A stretch of DNA of 39,502 nt from Bacteroidia bacterium (GCA_023653095.1 JAMNXP010000003.1:1-39502); one strand, 5' to 3'. Shown: positions 1 through 9,152, counted from the stretch's first letter. Made by a program: numbers and translations. Notes: generated from the letters alone by a model not told the origin.

Positions 1-2
1 GA

Positions 3-110
3 AAGAGTCATTTGACGCAAAGTACAATTAAATGGGGCATCGAGCCCCAGTTAATTGAGCAAACAAAGCCTCAGAATCAAGATGTATTATTTGCAATAAT
101 ATCAAATTGA
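3..110 (+). CDS. Possible C-terminal end of an upstream gene (partial)
   Basis: An open frame enters from the left edge and runs 35 codons to a TGA at 108-110. The translated tail includes the segment IKWGIEPQ and ends in AIISN. Its composition is mixed and protein-like, with little sign of low complexity. It contains the perfect hairpin TGGGGC-ATCGA-GCCCCA near 34-50, which is not followed by a T-run and so does not look like a terminator. The frame is short enough to be open by chance, so this is only a candidate gene end. I cannot assign a function. A second frame (2-31) also ends near the edge. Confidence 0.4.
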   Translation, partial: KSHLTQSTIKWGIEPQLIEQTKPQNQDVLFAIISN

Positions 111-147
111 AAAGAGGGAAAACGGTCAACGTTATTTAGGCATCGAC

Positions 148-224
148 ACTCAACTCTAAACTCTAAACTCTCAACTCTAAACTCTAAACTCTAAACTCTA
201 AACTCAACTATAAACCCTTTACTC
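148..224. repeat. 7-bp tandem array, unit TCTAAAC
   Basis: About eight head-to-tail heptads lie at 148-203 with the consensus TCTAAAC. Six of the units are identical and the others carry one or two substitutions. Degenerate units continue to about 224. The array lies between the possible upstream gene end and the 3' end of the GH92 gene, whose stop is at 248. The 7-nt period is the same as in the other arrays of the window, although the unit sequence differs. No spacers are present, so it is not CRISPR. Confidence 0.9.
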
Positions 225-247
225 AAAGCAGCAGCGAAGCGTAAGTC

Positions 248-3200
248 CTACTTCTCCAACAACACCTCCGACACCTCCGGATTGATTACTACCTCATCAA
301 TAAAGATGAATGCATTGCCGTTATAATCATAACCTGGATGCCCGTAAGGAAGTTTGCCAAAGTTTGAAGCGCTAACCCGTATATAACGCGCTTGAACCTC
401 TTTTAAAAAGTGTTTCTTGCGACCCTTCTTTTGCATAACTCTCGGACCCAAAATAATAGGAACTACACCTGCATCTGGCCATCGTTGAGATGAATTAAAG
501 GTAAATTCGTTAAACATAAAGAACTCATTACCATCGATGGAATACTCCAATCGAATGTCCTTCGGAAGAAAAATCCAAGCACGCTCATCGGTTAGAAAGC
601 GAGCACCTAAGTATTTTATGGGTATGATCTTCTTCAAATCAATCACCGCTTCAAAATCTTGAGACTGATACCCTTGCCAGCCTCCGCTGCGCCACTGTTC
701 AGTGCCTAAAACGCCGTCAACCAAAGCATTGGGGCCACCGCCAGAATATTGCGGATTGTATTTTCCAGCAATTGATTTTACCTCAAAATTATTGGGTTTC
801 TCGGTGATATAGGTAGCCGTAAATTCGGTAAATTTCCCATTAGGATCACCTAAGCAAGCCCAAACCAATACCGAACCTTTCAAGTCTAAATTTACCGAAC
901 CTGTTGTACTTTTCACGTATTTATGAACCACTCTGCCCGGTAATTCCGGCTTGAATACAAAGGGCGAATCGATGTATCTCACAAAAACATGCAACTCAGA
1001 ACCCACAGCCTTATTGGTAAACGTTCTCACATTCACCCTATACAATGAATCCTTCTCCACCTGCTGCGGAGCAACAATGTCAACCCTCTCCCATCCCGAT
1101 TGAACTTCAGGAAGATCTCTTGATTTATTCACGGTATAACTAAATTTCAACCCGTCATTCATCAATATCCAATCATAGGGAATTTGATAATACACTCGCC
1201 CTGGGTCAACCTCTATTGAAACTGTTTCGCCAAACTTGCGTGTATAGTTGGTTAAAATATCCATGCCACTGACTCCTAAAGGGATGTCTGATTTTGTTTC
1301 CGATGGACGTTCAAACGTCAGCACCTCACCCATTTCGTTCCTTAACGTGATTCTAGGAAACAACGGATACCCCAACGAATACTCGTTGCTGCCAGGTGCC
1401 ACGGCATAAATACCCAATGCTGACATCACGTACCACGCGCTCATTTGTCCGCAATCTTCGTTTCCTATCAATCCGCTTGGGGTGTTTGAATAGAAATCTT
1501 TCATGATGCGCTTGATCAATTTCTGTGTTTTCTGGGGACTTCCAGCGTTGTTATACAAATAGGCCATATGATGGCTAGGCTCGTTTCCGTGAGCATATTG
1601 CCCAATCAATCCCGAAATATCAGCTTGTTCCCTGCCTGAAAGTCCCTCAGAGCCATAAAAAAGGCTGTCTAATTGGGCATGAAAGGCCTCTTTTCCGCCC
1701 ATCAGCGAAATCAATTGATCTATCTTATGCGGCACGTAAAACGAATACTGCCATGCATTTGCTTCGGTGTAGTGATTGTTAACTTCACCGGGTTTGTAGG
1801 GAGTTAAAAACTGCCCGTTTCGGCGAGGACGCATAGTCTTAGTTTCCGGGTCAAAAAGTCCCAAGAAACGTTTACTGCGATTCAAATAAATATTCTGGGC
1901 AAGCAATGAATCTGGCTGAAGCAAGCCTATGATTTTATAAACACACCAATCATCGTAGGCATACTCCAAGGTTTTGGATACTGATTCAGCCTCCTTAAGA
2001 ACATCTATATATCCCAAATTCGCGAAATACAGGGTCAATAATTCTCGCGCTATGGGAATTTGATACTTATAATCCTTTTCTTTTTCATCAGAACTATGTC
2101 GAATAGCCCGAATCAATTGGGCCGTATCAAAGTCAACCAATATGCCCTTTTGGATGGCTTCCAAAATCACCGGAACGCTGTGAAAACCGATCATGCAGTT
2201 GGTTTCTGAACTTCCCAACTCCCAAACAGGTAGTCTTCCACCGTCTTGATATTGCAAGAGCATACTTTGCACAAACTCACGGGTGCGGGTTCGGTGAGTG
2301 AGAGTCAACAAGGGATGCAGCGCCCGGTAGGTGTCCCACAACGAAAACACATGATACACATTATGTGTGGCTTGGTGAATTTTCTGATCTCTTCCCCTGT
2401 AGCGGAAATCAGCATCAGACGCCAACGACGGATGAATCAAACAGTGATACCAAGCGGTATAGAAAACATTCAACACAGAATCGTGCTGTTTTTCCTTCTT
2501 AAATGCCTCATGGTCTACTTGCAAATGGCTCATTTCTGCAGACCACAATTGACCCGTGCGTTCTTTACACAAATCAAACAACTCTTGGGCGTTTACTTGC
2601 CAATTCTTGGGTGCAAATTCATTAAAATCCTTTCTATGAATCATCCACGAATTCACCTGATTGGAATTTTGCTTTACTCCATCATAGTCGGTGAATGAAA
2701 GGACCGTTTTAACCAACAAAGGTCGTCTATTTGATTCTCCAAAATAAATGGCCACCTTGGTTTTTGCTTCGTTCATCACGTATTTCTGCCAAGGTCGGGA
2801 GAACTCCGTCTCAAAAAACACCCACTGATTTTCGGCCCAAGCCTTGCTTTGCCTGTGTCCGCGCAACTTTAAATTGCCGTCTTGCATTTCCAAAGAAAAA
2901 GACAGCAGGGCGTCGCGGTGTTCCAAATCCAATATGACCCATTCTTCTTTTCCCTGGGGATAACTGTACTTCTGAAACCCTCCATATTCTGACGCGGTCA
3001 ATTCAACCAAGGTTTTAGTTTCATTCAATAAAACTTTATAGTAACCAACTTCTGCTCGTTCATTAACATGATCAAAGCTTTGCTTGTATTTCTTGGAATC
3101 AAATTCTGGCGCATTCGCTGGCTGAAAAAGCACATCTCCCAAATCAGAGACTCCAGTTCCACTTAAATGGGTATGAGAAAAACCCAAAATAAAAGAGTCG

Positions 3201-3400
3201 TGATAATAATATCCGCCGCAGGCATCCCAAGAATTATCATTACGGGTATCTGGACTAAGCTGCACCATCCCAAAAGGCGTTACTGGGCCTGGAAACGTAT
3301 GTCCATGTCCACCGGTACCAACCATCGGATTGACAAATTCAATTTGGGCGTTTGCATCTATTAACAGAACGGAAGCTAGCGCGAAGAAAAACGACTTCAT
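248..3400 (-). CDS. GH92 family alpha-mannosidase with C-terminal discoidin-like domain
   Basis: The 1050-residue protein has a Sec signal peptide (residues 1-19, ending ANAQ). The Glyco_hydro_92 N-terminal sandwich follows at once with VNPMVGTGGHGHTFPG and GFSHTHLSGTG. The (alpha/alpha)6 catalytic domain includes HGNEPSHH, whose Glu607 matches the general-acid position of the family, and GNEDCGQMSAWY near residues 643-655. Residues about 880-1040 resemble an F5/8 type C (discoidin) carbohydrate-binding fold. GH92 enzymes are calcium-dependent exo-alpha-mannosidases, usually of 700-800 residues. The extra length here is the binding module. The protein is probably periplasmic or surface-located and trims mannose from glycans. 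No SusC/SusD pair adjoins it, so it is not in an obvious polysaccharide utilisation locus. Linkage specificity cannot be read from the sequence. Confidence 0.93.
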   Translation of the reverse strand: MKSFFFALASVLLIDANAQIEFVNPMVGTGGHGHTFPGPVTPFGMVQLSPDTRNDNSWDACGGYYYHDSFILGFSHTHLSGTGVSDLGDVLFQPANAPEFDSKKYKQSFDHVNERAEVGYYKVLLNETKTLVELTASEYGGFQKYSYPQGKEEWVILDLEHRDALLSFSLEMQDGNLKLRGHRQSKAWAENQWVFFETEFSRPWQKYVMNEAKTKVAIYFGESNRRPLLVKTVLSFTDYDGVKQNSNQVNSWMIHRKDFNEFAPKNWQVNAQELFDLCKERTGQLWSAEMSHLQVDHEAFKKEKQHDSVLNVFYTAWYHCLIHPSLASDADFRYRGRDQKIHQATHNVYHVFSLWDTYRALHPLLTLTHRTRTREFVQSMLLQYQDGGRLPVWELGSSETNCMIGFHSVPVILEAIQKGILVDFDTAQLIRAIRHSSDEKEKDYKYQIPIARELLTLYFANLGYIDVLKEAESVSKTLEYAYDDWCVYKIIGLLQPDSLLAQNIYLNRSKRFLGLFDPETKTMRPRRNGQFLTPYKPGEVNNHYTEANAWQYSFYVPHKIDQLISLMGGKEAFHAQLDSLFYGSEGLSGREQADISGLIGQYAHGNEPSHHMAYLYNNAGSPQKTQKLIKRIMKDFYSNTPSGLIGNEDCGQMSAWYVMSALGIYAVAPGSNEYSLGYPLFPRITLRNEMGEVLTFERPSETKSDIPLGVSGMDILTNYTRKFGETVSIEVDPGRVYYQIPYDWILMNDGLKFSYTVNKSRDLPEVQSGWERVDIVAPQQVEKDSLYRVNVRTFTNKAVGSELHVFVRYIDSPFVFKPELPGRVVHKYVKSTTGSVNLDLKGSVLVWACLGDPNGKFTEFTATYITEKPNNFEVKSIAGKYNPQYSGGGPNALVDGVLGTEQWRSGGWQGYQSQDFEAVIDLKKIIPIKYLGARFLTDERAWIFLPKDIRLEYSIDGNEFFMFNEFTFNSSQRWPDAGVVPIILGPRVMQKKGRKKHFLKEVQARYIRVSASNFGKLPYGHPGYDYNGNAFIFIDEVVINPEVSEVLLEK

Positions 3401-3411
3401 TCCTCAAAGAT

Positions 3412-3443
3412 AAAAAAAGAGGCCGCCCTTTTGAGGCGGCCTC
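3412..3443 (-). terminator. Rho-independent terminator after the OmpA-like gene
   Basis: A perfect 9-bp GC-rich stem, GAGGCCGCC paired with GGCGGCCTC around a 7-nt loop, is followed on the minus strand by a run of seven T. It lies between the OmpA-like gene stop (3465) and the GH92 start (3400). GH92 is therefore probably transcribed from its own start within the short gap. Confidence 0.9.
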
Positions 3444-3464
3444 CACAAAATATCAAAAAATCAA

Positions 3465-4106
3465 CTACTTACAATCGATACTAATAACCGCTCTGCGATC
3501 TAACGTTAAGCTTTGCGAGTGTGCAGGCTGCACCGTAGTGATGTTAATTTTAGCTTTAACACCCAAAACTTCAGTCAAAAACTTACGTACAGACTCAGCT
3601 CTGCGAGCTCTCAAACGGTCATTGGTTGCATCCGAACCGGTTTTATCTGCCGATGTAAAGACATTAATCTCATAGCTATAAGCTGAAGAAGCAATATCCA
3701 AAGCCGACTTCCAACGGAACATTTCTTGCATAGCGCTAGTAGAAAGCACTGATGAATTCACTTCAAAAAAGATGACTGCTGTGTTTGAACGTTCAAATTC
3801 AGCCTTAGATTCCTTTTCTAATGTTTCAATGGACTTTAATTTGTCTTCTAACTTTGCCACAACTGCTTGCGCTTTTGCATTGTTCTCATCCATGGCTTTC
3901 ACCTTCATATCTACCGTAGAAATTTTTGCCTCAACACCAGATAAATCTACTTGTGGAGGATTTTTCTTCAAGATATCTTGGGTTTGTTCAGCCACAAATC
4001 CAGACAATTTTGACTTCTCGTAAGCCTCTTTCGAGTTAATGCAACTGCTCATGGCAACAGCGCCAATCAAAGCAAAAGATACAGTTTTAAATGAATTTAA
4101 ATTCAT
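3465..4106 (-). CDS. OmpA-like lipoprotein
   Basis: The likely start is the ATG at 4106. It gives a lipoprotein signal peptide with the lipobox-like AMSSC (Cys21), and a -7 promoter element lies just upstream. Residues about 40-100 form a charged, helical, coiled-coil-like stretch. The C-terminal part resembles the OmpA peptidoglycan-binding domain: VIFFEVNSSVLSTSA near the start, then NDRLRARRAESVRKFL, then RRAVI near the end. The usual role is anchoring the outer membrane to peptidoglycan. The protein has 213 residues and no N-terminal beta-barrel, so it is a Pal-like or coiled-coil OmpA protein rather than a porin. It has a strong terminator downstream and appears to be a single-gene unit. 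Confidence 0.8.
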   Translation of the reverse strand: MNLNSFKTVSFALIGAVAMSSCINSKEAYEKSKLSGFVAEQTQDILKKNPPQVDLSGVEAKISTVDMKVKAMDENNAKAQAVVAKLEDKLKSIETLEKESKAEFERSNTAVIFFEVNSSVLSTSAMQEMFRWKSALDIASSAYSYEINVFTSADKTGSDATNDRLRARRAESVRKFLTEVLGVKAKINITTVQPAHSQSLTLDRRAVISIDCK

Positions 4107-4120
4107 AATTATAAGTCTTG

Positions 4121-4128
4121 CAAATATA
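4121..4128 (-). promoter_or_regulatory. Bacteroidota -7 promoter element for the OmpA-like gene
   Basis: The minus strand reads TATATTTG, an exact match to TAnnTTTG, 14 nt before the ATG at 4106. No well-spaced -33 TTTG is evident. The element supports 4106 over the in-frame ATG at 4145, which lies upstream of it. Confidence 0.6.
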
Positions 4129-4211
4129 ACGTACACACTCACCAAAAAGTTCCCCCATCATCGACTAAAAACCAACTTCTAACTGATTGTCATGTTTTTT
4201 GGACAAATTGA

Positions 4212-4309
4212 CCCGTGATCGGTAGTCGGTGATCGGTAGCAAGAAGTCAGATTTAGGCTAACCACTGAAGTTTGAACACCGATCACCGATAACCGATCAC
4301 CCATCACTT
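4212..4309. repeat. 7-bp degenerate array with inverted arms (TCGGTGA / ATCACCG)
   Basis: Heptads TCGGTAG and TCGGTGA occupy 4219-4239. Their reverse-complement counterparts ATCACCG and ATAACCG occupy 4275-4302. The degenerate centre keeps the same 7-nt phase, giving roughly 13 units. Read on the minus strand, the array starts at the TGA stop of the aldolase gene (4304-4306). It can fold into a long imperfect hairpin but has no T-run. It lies between two genes transcribed in the same direction. Confidence 0.85.
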
Positions 4310-5308
4310 TTTCAACTGCAACGCCACATCAACAATCATATCTTCTTGTCCGCCAACCATCTTGCGATTTCCCAACTCTTCCAATATATCGCGGGTGTCT
4401 ACCCCATAGATCTGGCTAGCGCGCTCGGCGTGAAGCAAGAAACTGGAATATACTCCAGCATATCCCAAACTCAAAGTTTCACGATCAACTCGAACCGGAC
4501 GGGTTTGCAAAGGGCGAATCAAGTCATCGGCGGCATCCATTAGGGCGTATAAATCACACCCGTGTTTTGCATCCATACGATTCATAACAGCAATCAATAC
4601 TTCGAGAGGTGCGTTTCCTGCGCCGGCTCCCATACCTGCCAACGAAGCATCTAAACGAGTAGCACCCTCTTGAAGGGCCACCACAGTATTTGCAACCCCT
4701 AACGATAAGTTGTGGTGGCAATGAATACCTAATTCTGTTTCAGGCATCAAAACTGATTTGAAGGCTTGAATGCGATCTCGCACGCCGTCCATGGTCAAAG
4801 CGCCTGCACTGTCAGTAACATAAACACAATGAGCGCCATAACTTTCCATCAATTTGGCCTGTTCAGCAAGTTTTTCAGGAGTGTTCATGTGAGCCATCAT
4901 CAAAAATCCAGCAACATCCATCCCCAAAGAACGGGCAGCTGCAATGTGTTGTGCAGAAATATCTGCTTCCGTGCAATGGGTTGCTATTCGAACAGATTTG
5001 ACCCCCAAATCACTAGCCTTCTTCAAATTTTCAATGGTGCCTATTCCCGGGAGGAGCAACGTAGTGAGTTTGGCATTTTTCAAGACTTTCGAAACGGCTC
5101 CAATCCACTCCCAATCGGTGTGAGCGCCAAATCCGTAGTTGAAGCTTCCGCCGGAAAGTCCGTCGCCGTGAGCCACTTCAATGGCATCAACACCCGCTTC
5201 ATCTAGCGATTTAGCAATTTCTACGGCCTTATCAACACTGTATTGATGTCTGATGGCGTGTTGTCCGTCACGCAGAGTGACATCTTGAATGTAAAATCTC
5301 TTGGTCAT
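4304..5308 (-). CDS. 4-hydroxy-2-oxovalerate aldolase
   Basis: This enzyme splits 4-hydroxy-2-oxovalerate into pyruvate and acetaldehyde, the penultimate step of meta-cleavage catabolism. The ATG at 5308 overlaps the stop of the dehydrogenase gene as ATGA, which implies translational coupling and gives 334 residues. The N-terminus has the DmpG/HOA-aldolase signature TLRDGQHA, with Arg13, Asp14 and His17 matching catalytic residues of DmpG. The metal-binding HCHHN motif is at residues 196-200. In this family the aldolase binds the acetaldehyde dehydrogenase and channels the aldehyde to it, and the gene order here fits that complex. The C-terminus ([14 protein letters not shown]) looks complete, although slightly shorter than some homologues. 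Confidence 0.95.
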   Translation of the reverse strand: MTKRFYIQDVTLRDGQHAIRHQYSVDKAVEIAKSLDEAGVDAIEVAHGDGLSGGSFNYGFGAHTDWEWIGAVSKVLKNAKLTTLLLPGIGTIENLKKASDLGVKSVRIATHCTEADISAQHIAAARSLGMDVAGFLMMAHMNTPEKLAEQAKLMESYGAHCVYVTDSAGALTMDGVRDRIQAFKSVLMPETELGIHCHHNLSLGVANTVVALQEGATRLDASLAGMGAGAGNAPLEVLIAVMNRMDAKHGCDLYALMDAADDLIRPLQTRPVRVDRETLSLGYAGVYSSFLLHAERASQIYGVDTRDILEELGNRKMVGGQEDMIVDVALQLKK

Positions 5309-6240
5309 TTCATTAAGTATTGAGCCCAACGTTCGGCCGTTGCTTTTGCGGCACTCGTCATAATATCAAGGTTCCCTGCATATTCTGGAAGGTAATGTCC
5401 TGCACCCACCACTCTCAGAAATATAGACGTTTTAAGTCCCCAACGATGTCCAAGTCCTTCAATAAACACAGGATTGCTTTCAGGAATATCCTCAAATTGC
5501 ACCTCCTGATGCAATTGGTAGCCTGGCACGTATTTCTGCACCTCTGTTACCATTTCATTAATGCTTTTTCTGATAGCATCACGATCTGCAAATTCACTGA
5601 GTGTAAACACCGTATCGCGCATCACCAAAGGCGGTTCTGCGGGATTCAAGACTATGATGGCCTTTCCGCGCTCGGCTCCGCCCACTTTTTCTATTCCGTG
5701 GGACGTGGTTTCAGTGAATTCATCAATGTTCGCTCGCGTACCTGGGCCGGCCGATTTTGACGCAATGGATGCCACTATTTCCCCGTAATGCACCTTCGCC
5801 ACCCTGTAGACAGCTGCTACCATGGGAATGGTTGCTTGTCCCCCACAAGTAACCATGTTCACATTATCAACCGATTCTAAGTCAAGATTCTCAAAATTTA
5901 CAGGTGGAATCACGAACGGACCAATAGCCGCAGGTGTGAGGTCAATCATTTTCTTACCTGGAAACTGTCTGATGACAGCGGCGTTTGATATGTGCGCTTT
6001 TGCTGAGGTGGCATCGAAAACAAAATCAATTTCTCCCCATTGAGGCATATTTATGAGACCTTGAATACCTTCGTGTGTGGTTGGAACGCCCATTCTCTGA
6101 GCACGCGCAAGTCCATCAGAAGCTGGATCAATTCCCACCATAGCACCCATTTCTAAAATATCAGAGTATCTCATGACCTTAATCATAAGGTCTGTCCCAA
6201 TATTTCCGGGACCAATAATAGCTACCTTAAATTTTCGCAT
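5305..6240 (-). CDS. Acetaldehyde dehydrogenase (acylating)
   Basis: It oxidises acetaldehyde to acetyl-CoA with NAD+ and CoA, the last step of the meta-cleavage route. The dinucleotide-binding motif [10 protein letters not shown] is near the N-terminus. The catalytic cysteine is Cys132 in VTCGGQAT, the same position as in DmpF. The likely start is the ATG at 6240, which shares one base with the TGA of the hydratase gene (TGATG). A TTG one codon earlier is the alternative. The protein has 311 residues, the usual length. It sits between the hydratase and aldolase genes, with short overlaps on both sides, as a tight operon. Confidence 0.95.
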   Translation of the reverse strand: MRKFKVAIIGPGNIGTDLMIKVMRYSDILEMGAMVGIDPASDGLARAQRMGVPTTHEGIQGLINMPQWGEIDFVFDATSAKAHISNAAVIRQFPGKKMIDLTPAAIGPFVIPPVNFENLDLESVDNVNMVTCGGQATIPMVAAVYRVAKVHYGEIVASIASKSAGPGTRANIDEFTETTSHGIEKVGGAERGKAIIVLNPAEPPLVMRDTVFTLSEFADRDAIRKSINEMVTEVQKYVPGYQLHQEVQFEDIPESNPVFIEGLGHRWGLKTSIFLRVVGAGHYLPEYAGNLDIMTSAAKATAERWAQYLMK

Positions 6241-7028
6241 CAATCAGTAATTGAAAAGGATACAGCGCCCAATCCGTCAATTTCAGCCGTAAAAGTATCC
6301 CCCGAAACAGCGGGAACCATGGGGCCTAGTGCACCTGAAAGAATAATCTCCCCGGCTTTTAGCGGATTGCCCAACATTAAACGTGTATTTGCCAGCCACA
6401 TTACCGCATTAAGAGGATTGCCCATGCAAGCAGCACCACTTCCTTGAGAAACCATTTCCCCGTTTCTAAGTAATTTCATTTGGCAATTTTCGAAGTCAAA
6501 ATCCTTCGCACTTACCTCGTTGCACCCCAAAACAAAATGACTCGCCGAAGCATTGTCTGCAATGGTATCAGTAATGCGAATGTCCCAATTTGCGACTCTT
6601 GAACCTACCACTTCAATGGATGCGGTGATAAAATCAGTGGCATCGATGATTTGTTGAATATCGGTTACTGGTTGTTCAAAACCACTTTTTAACACAAAAG
6701 CAATTTCAGCTTCTGCTTTTGGCTGCATGAGTTCTGTATGGCTGATGCCTGTATTATTTTCAATTTGAGTATGGCTGTAGAGCACGCCAAAGTCGGGTTG
6801 ATCAACGCCCAACTGCTTTTGTACTGCCGCAGAGGTGAGTCCAATTTTAGATCCACAAAGACTTTTTCCGTTTTGCAGAGCCCAATCCACATTGATTTCT
6901 TGCACTTTGTATGCAGCCTCAATATTCTGATCACCAATCAGTTGCCTTACGGGAGAGCAAGGTATTCTATTGATTTCTGCTTCTCTCAAGGCAAGTGCCG
7001 CCTCTTCAATAAACGTTTCTAATGACAT
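6240..7028 (-). CDS. 2-oxopent-4-enoate hydratase
   Basis: It hydrates 2-hydroxypenta-2,4-dienoate to 4-hydroxy-2-oxovalerate. The 262-residue protein shows the hydratase/decarboxylase family core: [17 protein letters not shown], then [13 protein letters not shown] with metal-binding acidic residues, then [13 protein letters not shown], and [12 protein letters not shown] near the end. The residues before AEIAF are of the DmpE/XylJ (hydratase) kind, unlike the divergent neighbour at 7092. The ATG at 7028 is preferred because an upstream in-frame ATG (7046) falls inside the probable promoter -7 element. This is the first gene of the three-gene minus-strand operon. Confidence 0.9.
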   Translation of the reverse strand: MSLETFIEEAALALREAEINRIPCSPVRQLIGDQNIEAAYKVQEINVDWALQNGKSLCGSKIGLTSAAVQKQLGVDQPDFGVLYSHTQIENNTGISHTELMQPKAEAEIAFVLKSGFEQPVTDIQQIIDATDFITASIEVVGSRVANWDIRITDTIADNASASHFVLGCNEVSAKDFDFENCQMKLLRNGEMVSQGSGAACMGNPLNAVMWLANTRLMLGNPLKAGEIILSGALGPMVPAVSGDTFTAEIDGLGAVSFSITD

Positions 7029-7043
7029 TATTAAATTTCGAAT

Positions 7044-7084
7044 CAAAGTTAGTATGCATGTTTAAACAAAAAAAACGAACTTTG
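7044..7084. promoter_or_regulatory. Divergent promoter region between hydratase and decarboxylase genes
   Basis: Only 63 bp separate the two start codons. On the minus strand TAACTTTG (7044-7051) matches TAnnTTTG exactly, with a TTTG 15 nt upstream, which is closer than the usual 19-21. On the plus strand GAACTTTG (7077-7084) is a weaker match whose predicted start site falls at or next to the ATG at 7092. The divergent pair may share regulation. Confidence 0.55.
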
Positions 7085-7091
7085 CACCTTA

Positions 7092-7862
7092 ATGAGCTTT
7101 ATCTCCTCTGCCGCATCAACTCTCCATCAAGCCGCTTTGACCCGCACTTCTGTCGATCAATTAACATTGAATCAAGAATTCAGTTTAGAGGAAGCTTATC
7201 AAATTCAACACCAAGTCATTGAACATAGACTTAGTCAAGGGCATCAATTAATTGGTGTAAAGATGGGTTTTACTTCTGAAGCGAAAATGAAACAGATGGG
7301 TGTGAACGACATGATCATTGGAATGTTAACATCAGACATGTTAAATACCAACGGTGGAACCATGTCGTTATCTGAATTCATACACCCGCGTGTGGAACCA
7401 GAAATTTGCTTCATTTTAAACGATGACATTAACGAGGTTTTAGATGAAAATGAGGTAAAAAGCAAAGTTTCAGGTATTGCAGCTGCCATTGAAATCATTG
7501 ATTCTAGATATAAAAACTTCAAATTTTCACTTTCAGACGTGGTTGCAGACAATTGTTCTTCAGCAGCACTCGTAGTGGGTATCATCTCTGAAGATGTTAA
7601 CAATCCGTTAAACAACAATAAAATTCAGTTAAACATAAACGGTGAAGCCGTTGAAACTGGTAGTTCTGCGGACATTCTTGGCAATCCATGGAAAGCCCTA
7701 GCAGCAGCAACTCGTTTAGCAAAACAATACAACATCCCACTGAAAAAAGGCATGTATGTGATGGCTGGTGCAGCTACATCAGCTTATTTTGCTGAAATAG
7801 AGCAAGAAATCTCTGCTGATGTTGAAGGATTGGAATCGGTATTTTTTAGGGTAAACCAGTAA
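7092..7862 (+). CDS. 4-oxalocrotonate decarboxylase (hydratase/decarboxylase family)
   Basis: The 256-residue protein belongs to the same superfamily as the hydratase encoded divergently. It carries the decarboxylase-type signatures GVKMGFTSEAKMKQMGVNDM and IHPRVEPEICF, plus VVADNCSSAALVVG and GNPWKALAAATRLA. These resemble DmpH/XylI, which decarboxylates 2-oxo-3-hexenedioate to 2-hydroxypentadienoate and forms a complex with the hydratase. With the minus-strand operon, the window encodes every step from oxalocrotonate to pyruvate and acetyl-CoA. No ring-cleavage dioxygenase, semialdehyde dehydrogenase or tautomerase is present. The upstream substrate could be a catechol or 2-aminomuconate from tryptophan. 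That choice is inference. Confidence 0.85.
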   Translation: MSFISSAASTLHQAALTRTSVDQLTLNQEFSLEEAYQIQHQVIEHRLSQGHQLIGVKMGFTSEAKMKQMGVNDMIIGMLTSDMLNTNGGTMSLSEFIHPRVEPEICFILNDDINEVLDENEVKSKVSGIAAAIEIIDSRYKNFKFSLSDVVADNCSSAALVVGIISEDVNNPLNNNKIQLNINGEAVETGSSADILGNPWKALAAATRLAKQYNIPLKKGMYVMAGAATSAYFAEIEQEISADVEGLESVFFRVNQ

Positions 7863-7869
7863 TATTACA

Positions 7870-7917
7870 ATTGAATAACCCTTAGATAACATTAAGGTAA
7901 TTCAATGCTATTTATTT
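7870..7917 (+). terminator. Possible terminator hairpin after the decarboxylase gene
   Basis: An imperfect stem of about 14 bp pairs the region starting ATTGAAT (7870) with the region ending ATTCAAT (7906). It is followed by an AT-rich stretch with short T-runs. It is weaker than the other terminators of the window. Confidence 0.45.
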
Positions 7918-7946
7918 TGTAATTATTAAAATTAAATTACCATTAC

Positions 7947-9152
7947 ATGAAAAAAATTCATTCACTTTTAACAGTAGCAGCTTTATTCGGCTCTACCATG
8001 TTATTCAACGCTTGTGGCGACGACAACAACGGTGGTGACAACAACAACAATACTTCTGGTGAAGTTATTGTAACTTCTAACGTAACGGCAAGTACAACTT
8101 GGACAAAAGACAAGGTTTACATCTTAGCAGGACGTATTGCTGTAACTGCAGGAAACACTTTAACTATTGAAGCTGGTACCGTTATCAAGGGTCAGGCTGG
8201 TTCTGGTGCAAACGCTACAGCTTTAATTATTGCACGTGGTGCAAAGATCTTGGCTGAAGGTACACCTACAATGCCTATCATCTTCACTTCAGTTGCTGAT
8301 GAAATCAAATCTGGTGAAATCGCATCTCCTAACATGGACCCTAACGTAGACGGTCTTTGGGGTGGTTTATTGATTATGGGTAAAGCACCTGCTTCATTGA
8401 GCGGAGACGTTGTTGAGGCTGCAATTGAAGGTATTCCTCCAACTGATGCTAACGGTTTATACGGTGGAACAGATGCAAATGATAATTCTGGTGTATTGAA
8501 ATATATCTCTATTCGTCACGGTGGTGCTAATATTGGAGAAGGTAACGAGATCAACGGACTTACTTTAGGAGGTGTTGGTGCAGGTACTGTAATTGAAAAT
8601 ATTGAAGTTATTGCTAACCAAGACGACGGAGTTGAGTTCTTCGGTGGTACTGTAAACGCTAAAAACGTATTGGTTTGGAATGCTGGTGACGACGCTATCG
8701 ATACTGACCAAGCTTGGTCTGGTACTTTGGATGGATTTGCAGTTATCTGTGGTGACAACACTGACCACGCTTTAGAAATTGACGGTCCAGAAGGTTCTGC
8801 TAATGCTGGTCACAACGTGAAAAACGGTTGGGTTAAAGGTTCGGCGGCGGCTGAAATGGGCAACTGGAGATCTAATGCTCAAGGTAACTTTTCTTCTATC
8901 TACTTCTTCAACTTTGATGCTGGTATGAAAGACGGTCGTGGTGACTTAGATTTGGACGCAACTTCTGCTCCTAACAATGGAACTACTTTGAACTTCGACA
9001 AATTAGAAGTTAAAACTGACTCAACCAATCTTTCAAAAATCTTTTTGGACGGTGTAGCTGCAAAAGCAACTAAAGTTACAACCAACACTGTAGGAAGCGT
9101 AGTAGCATTTGCTAGTTGGACTTGGGCTGATAAAGCGGGTGCATTGAAATAA
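7947..9152 (+). CDS. Surface lipoprotein with parallel beta-helix fold
   Basis: The 401-residue protein begins with a lipoprotein signal peptide and lipobox FNAC. The cysteine is followed by GDDNN and an Asn/Asp/Gly-rich linker. Acidic residues right after the cysteine are a known surface-export signal for Bacteroidota lipoproteins. The remainder has right-handed beta-helix features: LTIEAGTVIKG, an ALIIARGAKILAEGT coil followed by PIIF, and acidic coils such as NQDDGVEFFGG and AGDDAIDTD. Codon use is strongly biased (GGT, AAC, GAC, CGT), more than in its neighbours, which suggests high expression. It lies just upstream of a TonB-dependent receptor and probably forms a surface uptake pair with it. 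The ligand is unknown. Confidence 0.8.
   Translation: MKKIHSLLTVAALFGSTMLFNACGDDNNGGDNNNNTSGEVIVTSNVTASTTWTKDKVYILAGRIAVTAGNTLTIEAGTVIKGQAGSGANATALIIARGAKILAEGTPTMPIIFTSVADEIKSGEIASPNMDPNVDGLWGGLLIMGKAPASLSGDVVEAAIEGIPPTDANGLYGGTDANDNSGVLKYISIRHGGANIGEGNEINGLTLGGVGAGTVIENIEVIANQDDGVEFFGGTVNAKNVLVWNAGDDAIDTDQAWSGTLDGFAVICGDNTDHALEIDGPEGSANAGHNVKNGWVKGSAAAEMGNWRSNAQGNFSSIYFFNFDAGMKDGRGDLDLDATSAPNNGTTLNFDKLEVKTDSTNLSKIFLDGVAAKATKVTTNTVGSVVAFASWTWADKAGALK

Noticed and set aside
148-224. The repeat array could be CRISPR.
   Set aside because: Units are 7 bp, directly abutting and without spacers, and no cas genes are present.
2246-2698. A 150-codon plus-strand frame inside the GH92 gene.
   Set aside because: It is antisense to a well-conserved enzyme with intact motifs, and its product has no recognisable features.
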